Shown in pieces: positions 1 to 7,545 of a stretch of 30,610 nt of DNA. The notes under the pieces were generated by a model that made no database searches, was not told the DNA's origin, and saw only the letters and a program-made list of their open reading frames with translations. The stretch is taken from positions 1 through 30,610 of the forward strand of contig QNXQ01000071.1 in NCBI GenBank assembly GCA_003978875.1, written 5' to 3'. Position numbers and translations under genes: made by a program. Every line of letters begins with the position of its first letter. Position 1 is the first letter of the stretch. Source of the DNA: Aquifex sp. (lineage in GTDB: Bacteria; Aquificota; Aquificia; Aquificales; Aquificaceae).

Positions 1-295
1 CGGTTGATGTGGTCGTAGAAGATCAGCCGCATCATTAGAAATTAAGATGTAACATCTCGCGCCATTCAAACGAATAATTTACCACAAAATAAGGAAGGTA
101 AGACCATGACACTTAAAGGAAAAACGGCGATCATCACGATGCACACCGCTGTGATGATCGAAACATAGGCGATTTTGTTCTTGATCTTTTGCACATTGCT
201 GACACACTCGCTACTTTGCACCACGATGTATTCGATCCCGAGATGCCCTGCGGGGCGCTTGGAGATGAGGGTGAAGATCCCATCTTTCATATAGA
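1..295. other. Compositionally foreign or chimeric left end
   Basis: Read on the minus strand, about 295 down to 125 encodes a stretch in which all ten isoleucines are ATC and the arginine is CGC; the Aquifex-like sequence just to the right uses mainly ATA and AGA/AGG. This stretch has a hydrophobic segment and reminds me of the periplasmic and membrane region of Campylobacterota sensor kinases, from memory only. On the plus strand, 106-138 reads MTLKGKTAIIT after a good ribosome site (AAGGAAGG at 91-98), which resembles the first residues of short-chain dehydrogenases but stops being SDR-like at 138. An 11-codon open end (3-35, then TAG) could be the tail of another gene. A 10-bp inverted repeat (128-137 and 151-160) sits at the apparent join, and a 13-base palindrome (45-57) lies upstream of 106. 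These pieces do not form one coherent gene, so a contig-end chimera is as likely as a natural scar. Confidence 0.6.
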
Positions 296-719
296 ACTCT
301 ACTATATCGCTCAGATTTATAAGATCTTTGTATTTACTCGTGTATAAACTTTGATTGAGTATAAACATAGTGCCTTTTCTCTTGAAATCCTTTATCTTTT
401 CAAGAATCTTTTTATAGATGGTATCACCTATCGGCACTTCGGAAGGGTTGAGATCGAAAACTACCTTCTCTTTAGGAAGTATCTCTAGAGATTTATTAAG
501 CAAGGATTCTAGAGAAACGTTCAAGATTACCTTTTTCCCTTCGCTTACCCTGTCAATTCCGTATTCAACTAAAATATCCGTAACTATATAAGCGGCTTTC
601 GAAAAAGGTACTTCAGAGGGATACTTTTCGGGAGAATCCTTAGACCTTAAATAAACTTCGTATCCGAATACGTTTCCGTCTTTATCGTATATCGGTTGCT
701 TGGCTATTACGAAGCTCAT
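66..719 (-). pseudogene. Truncated EAL/YuxH-like protein fused to foreign sequence
   Basis: The frame runs 217 codons. Residues 1 to about 142 match the N-terminal part of EAL-type signalling proteins of the YuxH/EAL-HDOD kind: it opens with FVIAKQPIYD and YEVYLRS, has an NVSLESLL segment, and ends at a YKDLINLSDIVEF stretch. The metal-binding and catalytic parts of an EAL domain should follow but are absent. From about residue 143 codon use changes abruptly and the protein becomes a basic segment plus one hydrophobic helix, ending in an accidental stop. The ATG lies inside the last 38 bases of glyA, so the gene was probably translated from the glyA message. I read it as the intact 5' part of a c-di-GMP-related gene cut off near 295. 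The product as written is unlikely to be functional. Family call is moderate; the break is clear. Confidence 0.6.
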
Positions 720-1971
720 CTACTTTCCTCTTGAGTTCTGGATATAAAGGAAAGGCTTCACAGAGTTCCCTTACCTCGTTTCTTATTCTCTGTATAACTT
801 CTTCATTGTCCAGGTTGTGGAGAACTTGAGAAATCCATTTAGCGATTTTTCTCATTTCTTCTTCCTTCATACCTCTGGTTGTAAGTGCGGCGGTACCTAT
901 CCTTATTCCACTTGTTTTTGTCGGAGGTAGTGGGTCAAAGGGAACCGCATTTTTATTTACGGTGATTCCCGCTTTTTCAAGAGCCTTTTCAGCATCTTTA
1001 CCGATAATGTTTTTATTTCTTAAATCTACAAGAACTATATGGGAATCAGTTCCTCCGGTTACAATCTTAAATCCTTCTTTTTGCAGTTCTTCCGCAAGGG
1101 TCTTTGCATTTAAAACTACCTGTTTAGCGTATTCTTTAAATTCATCGGTCATAGCTTCTTTGAAAGCTACCGCTTTCGCAGCGATTACGTGCATAAGGGG
1201 ACCACCTTGAATTCCCGGGAATACACTCTTGTCTATAGCTTTCGCATATTCCTTCGTAGTTAAAATAAATCCGCTTCTTGGACCTCTGAGAGTTTTATGA
1301 GTTGTTGAAGTTACAAACTGTGCGTATGGGACGGGATTGGGATAAACTCCTCCAGCTATTAACCCTGCGTAGTGGGCCATATCAACCATAAATAATGCTC
1401 CCACATCATCCGCTATTTCTCTCATTTTTTCCCAATCGAATACTCTCGGATAAGCGGATGCACCGCCTACTATGAGTTTCGGTTTATGCTCTTTAGCAAG
1501 CTTATAAAGTTGATCGTAATCTATAAGTTCTGTCTCAGGATTTACACCGTAATAAATGACGTTGTAGAGCTTACCGCTAAAGTTTACTTTGGAGCCGTGG
1601 GTCAGGTGTCCACCGTGGGCGAGGTCCATTCCCATTATGGTGTCTCCAGGCTTTAAAACCGCGAAGTATACAGCCATATTAGCTTGTGAGCCCGAATGGG
1701 GTTGAACGTTAGCGTGCTCCGCACCGAATAACTTCTTTGCCCTTTCTATAGCTAGATTTTCCACTATATCTACGTATTCACATCCTCCGTAGTACCTTTT
1801 TCCCGGCAAACCTTCAGCATACTTATTTGTCAAAACGCTACCTGTAGCTTCCATAACGGCGAGGGAAGTGAAGTTCTCCGAAGCTATCATTTCAAGATTG
1901 TAGAACTGCCTTTCGTATTCCTTTAAAATGGCATCGAGAACTTCGGTGTCTGTTTTCAGAAGGTATTCCAT
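682..1971 (-). CDS. glyA: Serine hydroxymethyltransferase
   Basis: Cytosolic PLP enzyme that converts serine and tetrahydrofolate to glycine and 5,10-methylene-tetrahydrofolate. At 429 residues it has the normal family length. Visible signatures are the N-terminal IASENFTS segment (residues 29-36), YAEGLPGKRYYGG (51-63), the PLP-contacting DMAHYAGLIAGG (198-209), and TTHKTLRGPR with the Schiff-base lysine at 226. The ATG at 1971 has no Shine-Dalgarno site but lies one base after a predicted transcription start (see the promoter entry), so the mRNA is probably leaderless. It overlaps the truncated EAL gene by 38 bases and is divergent from the psiE-like operon. No glycine riboswitch is possible with such a short leader. 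Together with gcvPB elsewhere in the window it serves glycine/one-carbon metabolism. Identification is secure. Confidence 0.97.
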   Translation of the reverse strand: MEYLLKTDTEVLDAILKEYERQFYNLEMIASENFTSLAVMEATGSVLTNKYAEGLPGKRYYGGCEYVDIVENLAIERAKKLFGAEHANVQPHSGSQANMAVYFAVLKPGDTIMGMDLAHGGHLTHGSKVNFSGKLYNVIYYGVNPETELIDYDQLYKLAKEHKPKLIVGGASAYPRVFDWEKMREIADDVGALFMVDMAHYAGLIAGGVYPNPVPYAQFVTSTTHKTLRGPRSGFILTTKEYAKAIDKSVFPGIQGGPLMHVIAAKAVAFKEAMTDEFKEYAKQVVLNAKTLAEELQKEGFKIVTGGTDSHIVLVDLRNKNIIGKDAEKALEKAGITVNKNAVPFDPLPPTKTSGIRIGTAALTTRGMKEEEMRKIAKWISQVLHNLDNEEVIQRIRNEVRELCEAFPLYPELKRKVDELRNSQATDIR

Positions 1972-1978
1972 TTAGAAA

Positions 1979-2007
1979 ATTATCTTACACACAAAAGGTT
2001 TATGCAA
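1979..2007 (-). promoter_or_regulatory. Predicted glyA promoter (leaderless start)
   Basis: On the minus strand TTGCAT (2007-2002), a 17-base spacer and GATAAT (1984-1979) form a reasonable sigma70-type promoter. Six bases later comes one leader base and then the glyA ATG at 1971. Confidence 0.55.
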
Positions 2008-2030
2008 GTTCATTTTGAAGTGTTGGTTAG

Positions 2031-2059
2031 TTGAAAACCTTTCAATTCCAAGAGAGAAT
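2031..2059 (+). promoter_or_regulatory. Predicted promoter of the psiE-like/hisC operon
   Basis: TTGAAA (2031-2036), 17-base spacer, GAGAAT (2054-2059), six bases, one leader base, then the ATG at 2067. The TTG here could be read as an alternative start codon for the same frame, but the promoter reading fits the -10 to ATG spacing seen at other gene starts in this window. Confidence 0.45.
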
Positions 2060-2066
2060 AATTTTT

Positions 2067-2618
2067 ATGAAATTTACAAAATACCTTTCAAGTCACGAAT
2101 TTATCTGTAAAGCGGTGGATTTTTATAACAAATTTGTAAACTTTATAGCAATCTTTATGATACCAATACTCATGCTTACCCTTCTAATAGCGGTGGGAAT
2201 AATACTCTATGACCTCAGGCTATTTTTCGATTACTTTACCCACGCGGAAATGGCAAAAGAGTACGATAAGGCGTTCAAATTACTTGTAAGAAATATACTA
2301 AATTTCTTTGTTCTTATAGAATTATTTAAAGTTTTTATTGATGTACTTGAATTTAGAAGAATAAGAAAGAGGCAAATTATTGAAGCAGGTATAGTATTCG
2401 TTGTTAGAGAAATAATCCTTATAGTTTTCGAACACAAGTTCAGCTTTGCAGACCTTGTAGGATTCGGAGTACTGCTATTCTCCCTAGGAATTACATATAT
2501 ACTTCTTGAAAAGAGTTATTTGGATTATCTTAAGTTTGAGCATAGAGAAATTACTGAAAGGGAAAAAAGGGAAAGAAAGAGACTTATATCTCAAAGAGAA
2601 GAAGAACTTAAGAGATGA
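2067..2618 (+). CDS. PsiE-family small membrane protein
   Basis: A 183-residue inner-membrane protein resembling the phosphate-starvation-inducible PsiE family, whose biochemical function is unknown. It has hydrophobic segments at about residues 28-50 (FIAIFMIPILMLTLLIAVGI), 73-90 (LVRNILNFFVLIELFKVFI), 106-122 and 128-147, and a highly charged C-terminal helix (EREKRERKRLISQREEELKR) that should lie in the cytoplasm. I chose the ATG at 2067 over the in-frame TTG at 2031 because the TTG looks like part of the -35 box. The end overlaps the next gene's start as ATGA, which implies translational coupling. It opens a five-gene plus-strand run ending in hisC; nothing in the sequence links it directly to phosphate. 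Four helices with charged loops fit the family well, but I could not run a search. Confidence 0.7.
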   Translation: MKFTKYLSSHEFICKAVDFYNKFVNFIAIFMIPILMLTLLIAVGIILYDLRLFFDYFTHAEMAKEYDKAFKLLVRNILNFFVLIELFKVFIDVLEFRRIRKRQIIEAGIVFVVREIILIVFEHKFSFADLVGFGVLLFSLGITYILLEKSYLDYLKFEHREITEREKRERKRLISQREEELKR

Positions 2619-2986
2619 ACGAAGATTTTAAAGATTTCAAAGAGTGGCTTAAAGAACTAAAGAAAGAATCAAAGGAAGCTATAATTCTCGTGGAAGGAAA
2701 AAACGATAAAAAGGCCTTAAATAGGTTTTCTATAAAAAATATTCTTGACCTTTCAGGAAAAAGATTTTCGGATATTCCCGATTTACTTGAGGGAAAATGG
2801 GAAAAGGTCATTCTTCTCTTTGACTTAGACCCTCACGGAGAGCGTATTAATCAAAAGATTAAGGAATTGTTAAGCTCTCAAGGATTTATAGTTGAGGAAA
2901 AATTCAGGAATTTTTTAAAAAAATTGAATATAATTCATATAGAGGACATAAATGGAAGAGAAAACGAAAAAGTTAAAGACTCTTGA
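2615..2986 (+). CDS. Stand-alone Toprim-domain protein
   Basis: A 123-residue protein that consists almost entirely of a Toprim fold. The conserved glutamate lies in AIILVEGKNDKKAL (about residues 23-36) and the DxD acidic pair in VILLFDLDPHGERINQKI (about 64-81). Small Toprim proteins of this kind are related to RNase M5 (RnmV) and DnaG-type Toprim domains, where these acidic residues bind divalent metal for phosphodiester chemistry. It lacks the C-terminal extension of true RnmV, so the substrate is unknown; a role in RNA or DNA processing is inference. It starts in an ATGA overlap with the psiE-like gene and its last 35 bases overlap the start of the next gene, so the three are translationally linked. 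Domain call is good, function open. Confidence 0.75.
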   Translation: MNEDFKDFKEWLKELKKESKEAIILVEGKNDKKALNRFSIKNILDLSGKRFSDIPDLLEGKWEKVILLFDLDPHGERINQKIKELLSSQGFIVEEKFRNFLKKLNIIHIEDINGRENEKVKDS

Positions 2987-3449
2987 AAAGCTGTTAATTT
3001 ACGATAGACTGCTTAGATTCAGCTTAGACCTTCTTACCGGTATAAGGGAAGAGTTAAAAGCCGATATTGAAGAGACGAAAATAATAGCAGAATCGATATT
3101 GGAAGGAAAAGAAAAAAAAGTAATACAGGAATTTTTGTTGAAAATTGAAGAGCTGTTCCTTTTAAAAACCGACGAGGTTTTAGACCATATCTACGACGAG
3201 TATGAGGTATTTAACTTCGATATAACCTTTTTATCTGCAATTCCCGAAGAGATAGAAAGAGAAATGGAAAGGTTAGCCCTTATTGATACAATCAATACAC
3301 AACTGCAGCTCTTAATAGGCATACTTGATGAAGCTTTTTGTCTACTTCCGCAGGAAAACGAGCGTATAAGGGTGGTACTCACACCTTTCAGAGTGTACAA
3401 AGAATTGCTGCTTCACGCTGTGGAGTTTAATAAGAAATTTAAAGAATGA
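2952..3449 (+). CDS. Uncharacterised helical protein (165 aa)
   Basis: I do not recognise this protein. It is 165 residues, rich in leucine, glutamate, lysine and isoleucine, with no signal peptide or membrane segment, and should be almost entirely alpha-helical and cytosolic. Repeated acidic-leucine patterns (IREELKADIEETKIIAES, EEIEREMERLALIDTINTQ) suggest a helical bundle. The ATG at 2952 lies 35 bases inside the Toprim gene; no better downstream start is evident because the first residues are already helix-forming. Its position next to a Toprim protein and upstream of a small basic RHH-like protein suggests a shared task, but that is inference only. Codon use is like that of its neighbours, so it appears to be a real gene. 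Confidence 0.65.
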   Translation: MEEKTKKLKTLEKLLIYDRLLRFSLDLLTGIREELKADIEETKIIAESILEGKEKKVIQEFLLKIEELFLLKTDEVLDHIYDEYEVFNFDITFLSAIPEEIEREMERLALIDTINTQLQLLIGILDEAFCLLPQENERIRVVLTPFRVYKELLLHAVEFNKKFKE

Positions 3450-3492
3450 AAAGTAATACTAGCTAATAAAACTTTGTAAAGGAGGTAAAGTT

Positions 3493-3744
3493 ATGGCAAG
3501 AAGAAGAAAGGCAGGTCCTAAGTATAAGAAGATAACTCTTTCTGTACCAAAGAGCACCTATTACATACTGCTCGGTATTGCTCAGGGTGATGAAAAGAAA
3601 TTGAATAAATTGATACGGGGAATTATTGAAGATAAATTCGCAGAATCCACGGTGGAAGAGCTTCAGATGTACATAAGCAAACCTGAACAGGAAGAAAAGG
3701 AAGAAGAACAATCGACGGTAGAAGGAGAACCTTCCGCAGAATGA
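3493..3744 (+). CDS. Small basic ribbon-helix-helix-like protein
   Basis: An 83-residue protein with a very basic N-terminus (MARRRKAGPKYKK), then KITLSVPKSTYYILLGIA and a helix NKLIRGIIEDKFAES, followed by an acidic tail (KPEQEEKEEEQ). A short strand followed by two helices after a basic tip is what CopG/MetJ-type ribbon-helix-helix DNA-binding proteins look like, so a nucleic-acid-binding role is plausible but not proven. A strong ribosome site (AAAGGAGGT, ending six bases before the ATG) fixes the start, and the stop overlaps the hisC start as ATGA. The strong site and coupling suggest it is well translated and feeds ribosomes to hisC. It could autoregulate the operon. Real gene likely; fold call moderate. 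Confidence 0.6.
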   Translation: MARRRKAGPKYKKITLSVPKSTYYILLGIAQGDEKKLNKLIRGIIEDKFAESTVEELQMYISKPEQEEKEEEQSTVEGEPSAE

Positions 3745-4817
3745 TATCCAATCGTATAAAATCTCTTTCCGCTTATAAGACGGAGGTGAGTCCTGCCTCC
3801 GTTCGTCTTTCTTCAAACGAATTTCCTTACGATTTTCCCGAAGATATAAAAGCAAAGATTTTAGAAGAAATTAAAAAAATTCCCTTGAACAAATATCCAG
3901 ACCCGGAAGCTAAAGAGCTAAAAGAAATTATTGCGGATTTTTTCGGAGTAAAAACGGAAAACGTAATTTTGGGAAACGGTTCCGATGAACTCATTTATTA
4001 CATCTCAATGGCAATAGGTGAGCTTTATTTACCTGTTTACATTCCTATCCCTACGTTTCCTATGTACGAAATAAGTGCAAAAGTTCTCGGAAGACCAACA
4101 GTATCTGTACCTTTGCAAGAAGATTTCGATATTGATTTAAATAGATCTTTAGAAAGAATAAGGGAAGAAAAGCCTGTTCTCGGCTATTTTGCCTATCCGA
4201 ACAATCCTACGGGGAATTTGTTCTCAAGGGAAAAAATTGAGAAAATAAGGGAAGAAGGAATATTTTGCGCCATCGATGAAGCCTATTATCACTATTCAGG
4301 GGAAACGTTTTTAGAAGATGCTCTAAATAGGGAGGATACCGTCGTTCTGAGAACGTTATCGAAAATAGGCATGGCAAGTTTGAGAGTAGGAATACTTATC
4401 GGCAAAGAGGAAATCGTAAGAGAACTAAATAAGGTTAGGCTTCCTTTTAACATTACATATCCTTCTCAGATAATGGCAAAAGTTATTCTCACAGAGGGGA
4501 GAAACTTTTTAGAGGAAAAAATTAAGGAAGTCATTAAGGAAAGGGAAAGGGTATACGAAGGAATGAAAAAGATTGAAGGGGTGGAAGTTTTTCCCAGCAC
4601 GGCAAACTTTCTCCTATTTAGAACTATTTTTTCTGCCCACGAGGTTTATGAAGAACTGCTGAAAAGAGATGTTCTTGTAAGAAATGTTTCTTATCTTCCA
4701 AGATTAAATCGTTGTCTTAGGGTAAGTATAGGTAAACCTCGCGAAAACGATAGGTTCTTAGAAGCTCTTGATGAAAGTATTAAGGAATTAATGGAATCTA
4801 AATCTACCCATTTTTGA
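3741..4817 (+). CDS. hisC: Histidinol-phosphate aminotransferase
   Basis: PLP-dependent class I/II aminotransferase of histidine synthesis, converting imidazole-acetol phosphate plus glutamate to histidinol phosphate. It has 358 residues, normal for HisC. Signatures: LSSNEFPYDFP near residue 23, LGNGSDELI (77-85), AYPNNPTGN (151-159), AIDEAYY (177-183), and the PLP lysine in RTLSKIGMASLRVG (Lys 208). The C-terminal LRVSIGKPREND segment with its substrate-binding arginine is also typical. Its start is coupled to the RHH-like gene through an ATGA overlap. The 3' end overlaps the convergent resB by 14 bases. No other histidine gene is nearby, in keeping with the scattered pathways of Aquifex. 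Related aromatic or cobyric aminotransferases are less likely given length and motifs. Confidence 0.92.
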   Translation: MISNRIKSLSAYKTEVSPASVRLSSNEFPYDFPEDIKAKILEEIKKIPLNKYPDPEAKELKEIIADFFGVKTENVILGNGSDELIYYISMAIGELYLPVYIPIPTFPMYEISAKVLGRPTVSVPLQEDFDIDLNRSLERIREEKPVLGYFAYPNNPTGNLFSREKIEKIREEGIFCAIDEAYYHYSGETFLEDALNREDTVVLRTLSKIGMASLRVGILIGKEEIVRELNKVRLPFNITYPSQIMAKVILTEGRNFLEEKIKEVIKERERVYEGMKKIEGVEVFPSTANFLLFRTIFSAHEVYEELLKRDVLVRNVSYLPRLNRCLRVSIGKPRENDRFLEALDESIKELMESKSTHF

Positions 4818-6417
4818 GCTCTTCCAGTTCTCTTAAAAAGCTTCTTTTGAATTCCTCTTTAAACTTGTGTGAGTAAAAAGCTATTTTTGCCGTATCACCT
4901 TCGATTCTAAACCATATCTTTCTGTGAACAGAGTAGAAAGCTACTGCCATTCCGAGAACCAGAATAATAGACCCAAGCCATATTATAGGAGTTCCGGGGT
5001 TGTAAGAAACCTCAAATCCTGAAAAGAAGAGAGGTTCAAAGCCGTTCATAAAGAACATATAGGGAAAATCCTTTAACTGTTCTATCTGGGAGTAAAGCAT
5101 TGCTGTAAGCCTCGGGTCGTAAATTACGGGTACATTGTAAGGAGTCCTGTTTAGTAAAACTTTTAAGACTACTCCGGGAGCCAGTTCGTTTCTGTTGTTT
5201 GGGTCGTGAACATTCAAAATAACTCTATCTATAGAAATCAACATATTTTCGAACTCTACAACTTGTCCGCTCCTTATTTCGAATGTGCCTATTACGGCGT
5301 TTTCAGGGTCTTCATGGGCTTTTTTTCTATCAACTACTATTACTCCCATTTTGTTTGTACCATCGAGTATTCCGTATGTAGCTTGAAATAATCTGTATCT
5401 TCCGTAATTAAAAGGTTCGTTCACTTTTACCGTACCCTTTGCCACAACACTTCCCGAGTTGATTATTTCTATATCACTCTCATAGGAACTTATCGCCTGG
5501 GCAAATCTTTCATCCACCTTTGGATTTTCTTCACCGTAAGTTTTAATCCTGAAATCTATTAAGTGGACAGCAAATGGAAGTTTATACCCTTTCTGCTCGG
5601 GACCCACCAGCATAACATCGTTGGTATCTCCTTCTGCTACCATTAAGCTACCTCTTACTCCCACTATTGCATCTATGAGTGCTCCGGCCATGATAATGAG
5701 GAGTGCTATATGAGTAATGTATACACCGAGTCTTGAGAACCTTCCTTTTTCGGCAAATATGTAAACCTTACCATCTTCTTTTTCCATAAAAACTTTAAAT
5801 CCTTTTCTGGAAAGCAACTTGATAACTTCATCAACGTTGGAAATCTTAGCGGTAATGGGTTTGAGATGTTTTTCAGCTTTTTCGTCCAGTTTCATTATTC
5901 TTTCCCTGCTGAAAGCCTGTTTCCAAACTCTGGGAAGCCTTTTTATCGAACAAACGATGAGGTTTACGGCTAAAAGAACTATAAAAGCTATGTAGTACCA
6001 AGAGTGGAATACATCGTTTAACCAGAGTTTCCAAATCCATATACCTACTTCGTATCCGAAGTTATCCAGATACCATTCAAAGGGCTGATTTTGTTTAATG
6101 TAAGTTGAACCTAGCATCGAGAGAATTCCAAGAACGAGCATTATGAATATTGCAAGCTTCAAGGATGCAAAGAAATCGTAAATAAAGGAAAGTATATTTC
6201 GGTGTTTTTTATAGTCTTCTATTATGGCTTTTACCCAGTTGTAAAGGTTAAGGGAAAAAGATATTGCAAAAAATATGGCTCCAAAGGAAAAAGCTATCCA
6301 GTAAACGGTGGATACTTCTTCTAAATGGAACAGTCCCAATATGCTTATTCCGGAAAATATAATAAATCCTAAGACAAGACCGCCATAACCGCTTAAGAAT
6401 TCAATCAACCTTTTCAT
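4804..6417 (-). CDS. resB: Cytochrome c biogenesis protein ResB/Ccs1
   Basis: Inner-membrane component of system II cytochrome c maturation, which together with a CcsA-type partner delivers haem to apocytochromes outside the membrane. The 537-residue protein has N-terminal membrane helices (about 12-30 and 38-60), then the ResB core starting FFASLKLAIFIMLVLGILSMLGS, a YYIAFIVLLAVNLIVCSIKRLP helix, a helix near 231-250, a large extracytoplasmic beta-rich domain (about 255-460) and a last helix (PIIWLGSIILVLGMAVAFY) before a basic tail. The two extra N-terminal helices make it longer at the front than minimal ResB. The start lies 17 bases inside the upstream spoVG-like gene. It is the last gene of leuT-sppA-spoVG-resB. 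No ccsA is in the window. Confidence 0.9.
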   Translation of the reverse strand: MKRLIEFLSGYGGLVLGFIIFSGISILGLFHLEEVSTVYWIAFSFGAIFFAISFSLNLYNWVKAIIEDYKKHRNILSFIYDFFASLKLAIFIMLVLGILSMLGSTYIKQNQPFEWYLDNFGYEVGIWIWKLWLNDVFHSWYYIAFIVLLAVNLIVCSIKRLPRVWKQAFSRERIMKLDEKAEKHLKPITAKISNVDEVIKLLSRKGFKVFMEKEDGKVYIFAEKGRFSRLGVYITHIALLIIMAGALIDAIVGVRGSLMVAEGDTNDVMLVGPEQKGYKLPFAVHLIDFRIKTYGEENPKVDERFAQAISSYESDIEIINSGSVVAKGTVKVNEPFNYGRYRLFQATYGILDGTNKMGVIVVDRKKAHEDPENAVIGTFEIRSGQVVEFENMLISIDRVILNVHDPNNRNELAPGVVLKVLLNRTPYNVPVIYDPRLTAMLYSQIEQLKDFPYMFFMNGFEPLFFSGFEVSYNPGTPIIWLGSIILVLGMAVAFYSVHRKIWFRIEGDTAKIAFYSHKFKEEFKRSFLRELEELKNG

Positions 6418-6694
6418 TTTCCATCTCCTTCATACGCTCTTTATAAAAATCAACAAGTTTTCTCCTAATTTCTTCATTCAAATCCTTGGAAATTATCTCA
6501 ACCAAGGGAATATTTTTATCTTTTACCTGAATGGAAGGCATAGCTACGAATAAACCTCCGTAAACATTTCTGATAAGCTTCACATTTCTTATTAATATTT
6601 CCCCGTATAGGATTATGTCAAAGTAAGCGACAAGGCTCCCTCTCTTATAAGGAACCTCAAAGGGATAGAATTTCAAAATCCTTACTCTATCCAT
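6401..6694 (-). CDS. SpoVG-family protein
   Basis: A 97-residue cytosolic protein matching SpoVG, a small RNA- or DNA-binding regulator first named for Bacillus sporulation. The diagnostic centre is the segment IRNVKLIRNVYGGLFVAMPS, which parallels the family's IRVIDGNNGLFVAMPSRK, followed by IPLVEIISKDLNEEIRRKLVDFY where SpoVG has its helix. The start is a TGATG overlap with the sppA stop. A sporulation role is excluded in this lineage, so a post-transcriptional regulatory role is an inference from the family. The first ten residues (MDRVRILKFYPFEVPYKRG) replace the usual MKVTDVRLRKV and are divergent. The N-terminal difference makes the exact orthology uncertain, but the family call is good. 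Confidence 0.78.
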   Translation of the reverse strand: MDRVRILKFYPFEVPYKRGSLVAYFDIILYGEILIRNVKLIRNVYGGLFVAMPSIQVKDKNIPLVEIISKDLNEEIRRKLVDFYKERMKEMENEKVD

Positions 6695-7545
6695 CAGTAA
6701 TCCATAAGGTAAAAGAGAGGTGTATAGGAGTTAAAAAGCTTTATCTCCTCTATGTCTGCTCCGATTAGTTTCTTCAAAAATGTTTTTTCCTCTTGAATGA
6801 ACAAGGGTTTTGCATCTCTATATCCCGAGATTTCTTTAGCTTTTTCTATGGCATCGTAAAGAGAACCCAGCTCATCCACAAGTCCCAGCTGGAGAGCCTT
6901 TTTCCCCGTGAATATTCTTCCGTCGGCAATCTCCCTCAGTTTTTCCTCAGGGATTTTATCTTTTCTGTACTTGAGTATTGCCTGAATAAATTGTTCCAGA
7001 GCTTCGTTTACAGTTTCTTGTAGATATCTCCTTTCTTCTTCAGATAATTCTTTGAATGGGCTTAAAGTATCTTTGAATTTACCCGTTTTTATGGAAGTGG
7101 ATTTTACACCTATCTTGTCCATGAGTTCTTTATAAGCTATATGTTGAATAATCACACCTATGCTTCCCGTGATTGTACCGGGATTTGCAAAAATGTAATT
7201 CCCCACAGCAGAAACGTAATATCCTCCCGATGCGGCAACGTTACCCATGGAAATCACTACTGGTTTCCCGCTGTTTCTAAATCTCTCTATTGCCCTGTAT
7301 ATCTCTTGGGAAGCTCCCACAGAACCTCCCGGAGAATCAACCCGGAGTACCAGTGCAACTACGTTTTTAGAATTTTTTAACCTTTCTATCTTGTTTACTA
7401 AAGGATAAGGGTTGATTATCACACCTGAGAGTTTCAAGACGGCAATTCTATGTCCTAAAGGAAGATGGGTCAGAATATACTGAAGCATTGTAAGAACAAT
7501 TATAAGGATTAAAAAAAGGAAGAATAAACGCTTAATCCACTTCAT
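6694..7545 (-). CDS. sppA: Signal peptide peptidase SppA
   Basis: Membrane-anchored serine protease of the S49 family that degrades cleaved signal peptides. It is the short (283-residue) form found in many bacteria rather than the long E. coli form. An N-terminal anchor (residues 6-27, LFFLFLILIIVLTMLQYIL) is followed by RVDSPGGSVGASQEIYRAI (69-87), the nucleophile Ser 106 in GNVAASGGYYVS and the general base Lys 158 in KTGKFKDTLSPF. The active site should face the periplasm. The 5' end overlaps leuT by 14 bases and the stop is fused to the spoVG-like start as TGATG, so the three genes are translated together. The functional link with an amino-acid transporter could be uptake or reuse of peptide-derived amino acids, but this is inference. 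Confidence 0.93.
   Translation of the reverse strand: MKWIKRLFFLFLILIIVLTMLQYILTHLPLGHRIAVLKLSGVIINPYPLVNKIERLKNSKNVVALVLRVDSPGGSVGASQEIYRAIERFRNSGKPVVISMGNVAASGGYYVSAVGNYIFANPGTITGSIGVIIQHIAYKELMDKIGVKSTSIKTGKFKDTLSPFKELSEEERRYLQETVNEALEQFIQAILKYRKDKIPEEKLREIADGRIFTGKKALQLGLVDELGSLYDAIEKAKEISGYRDAKPLFIQEEKTFLKKLIGADIEEIKLFNSYTPLFYLMDY

Noticed and set aside
962..1210. Long plus-strand frame opposite glyA
   Set aside because: Shadow of a strongly conserved gene; no ribosome site and serine-rich antisense composition. The same applies to other opposite-strand frames inside glyA, resB, leuT, carB, gcvPB, wzi and wza.
1972..2066. Possible glycine riboswitch upstream of glyA or gcvPB
   Set aside because: The predicted leaders are only one or two bases, and the intergenic gaps are too small and lack tandem aptamer structure.
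3463..3855. 130-codon minus-strand frame
   Set aside because: Lies opposite the RHH-like gene and hisC start, both with ribosome sites or clear homology; its protein looks like antisense of charged sequence.
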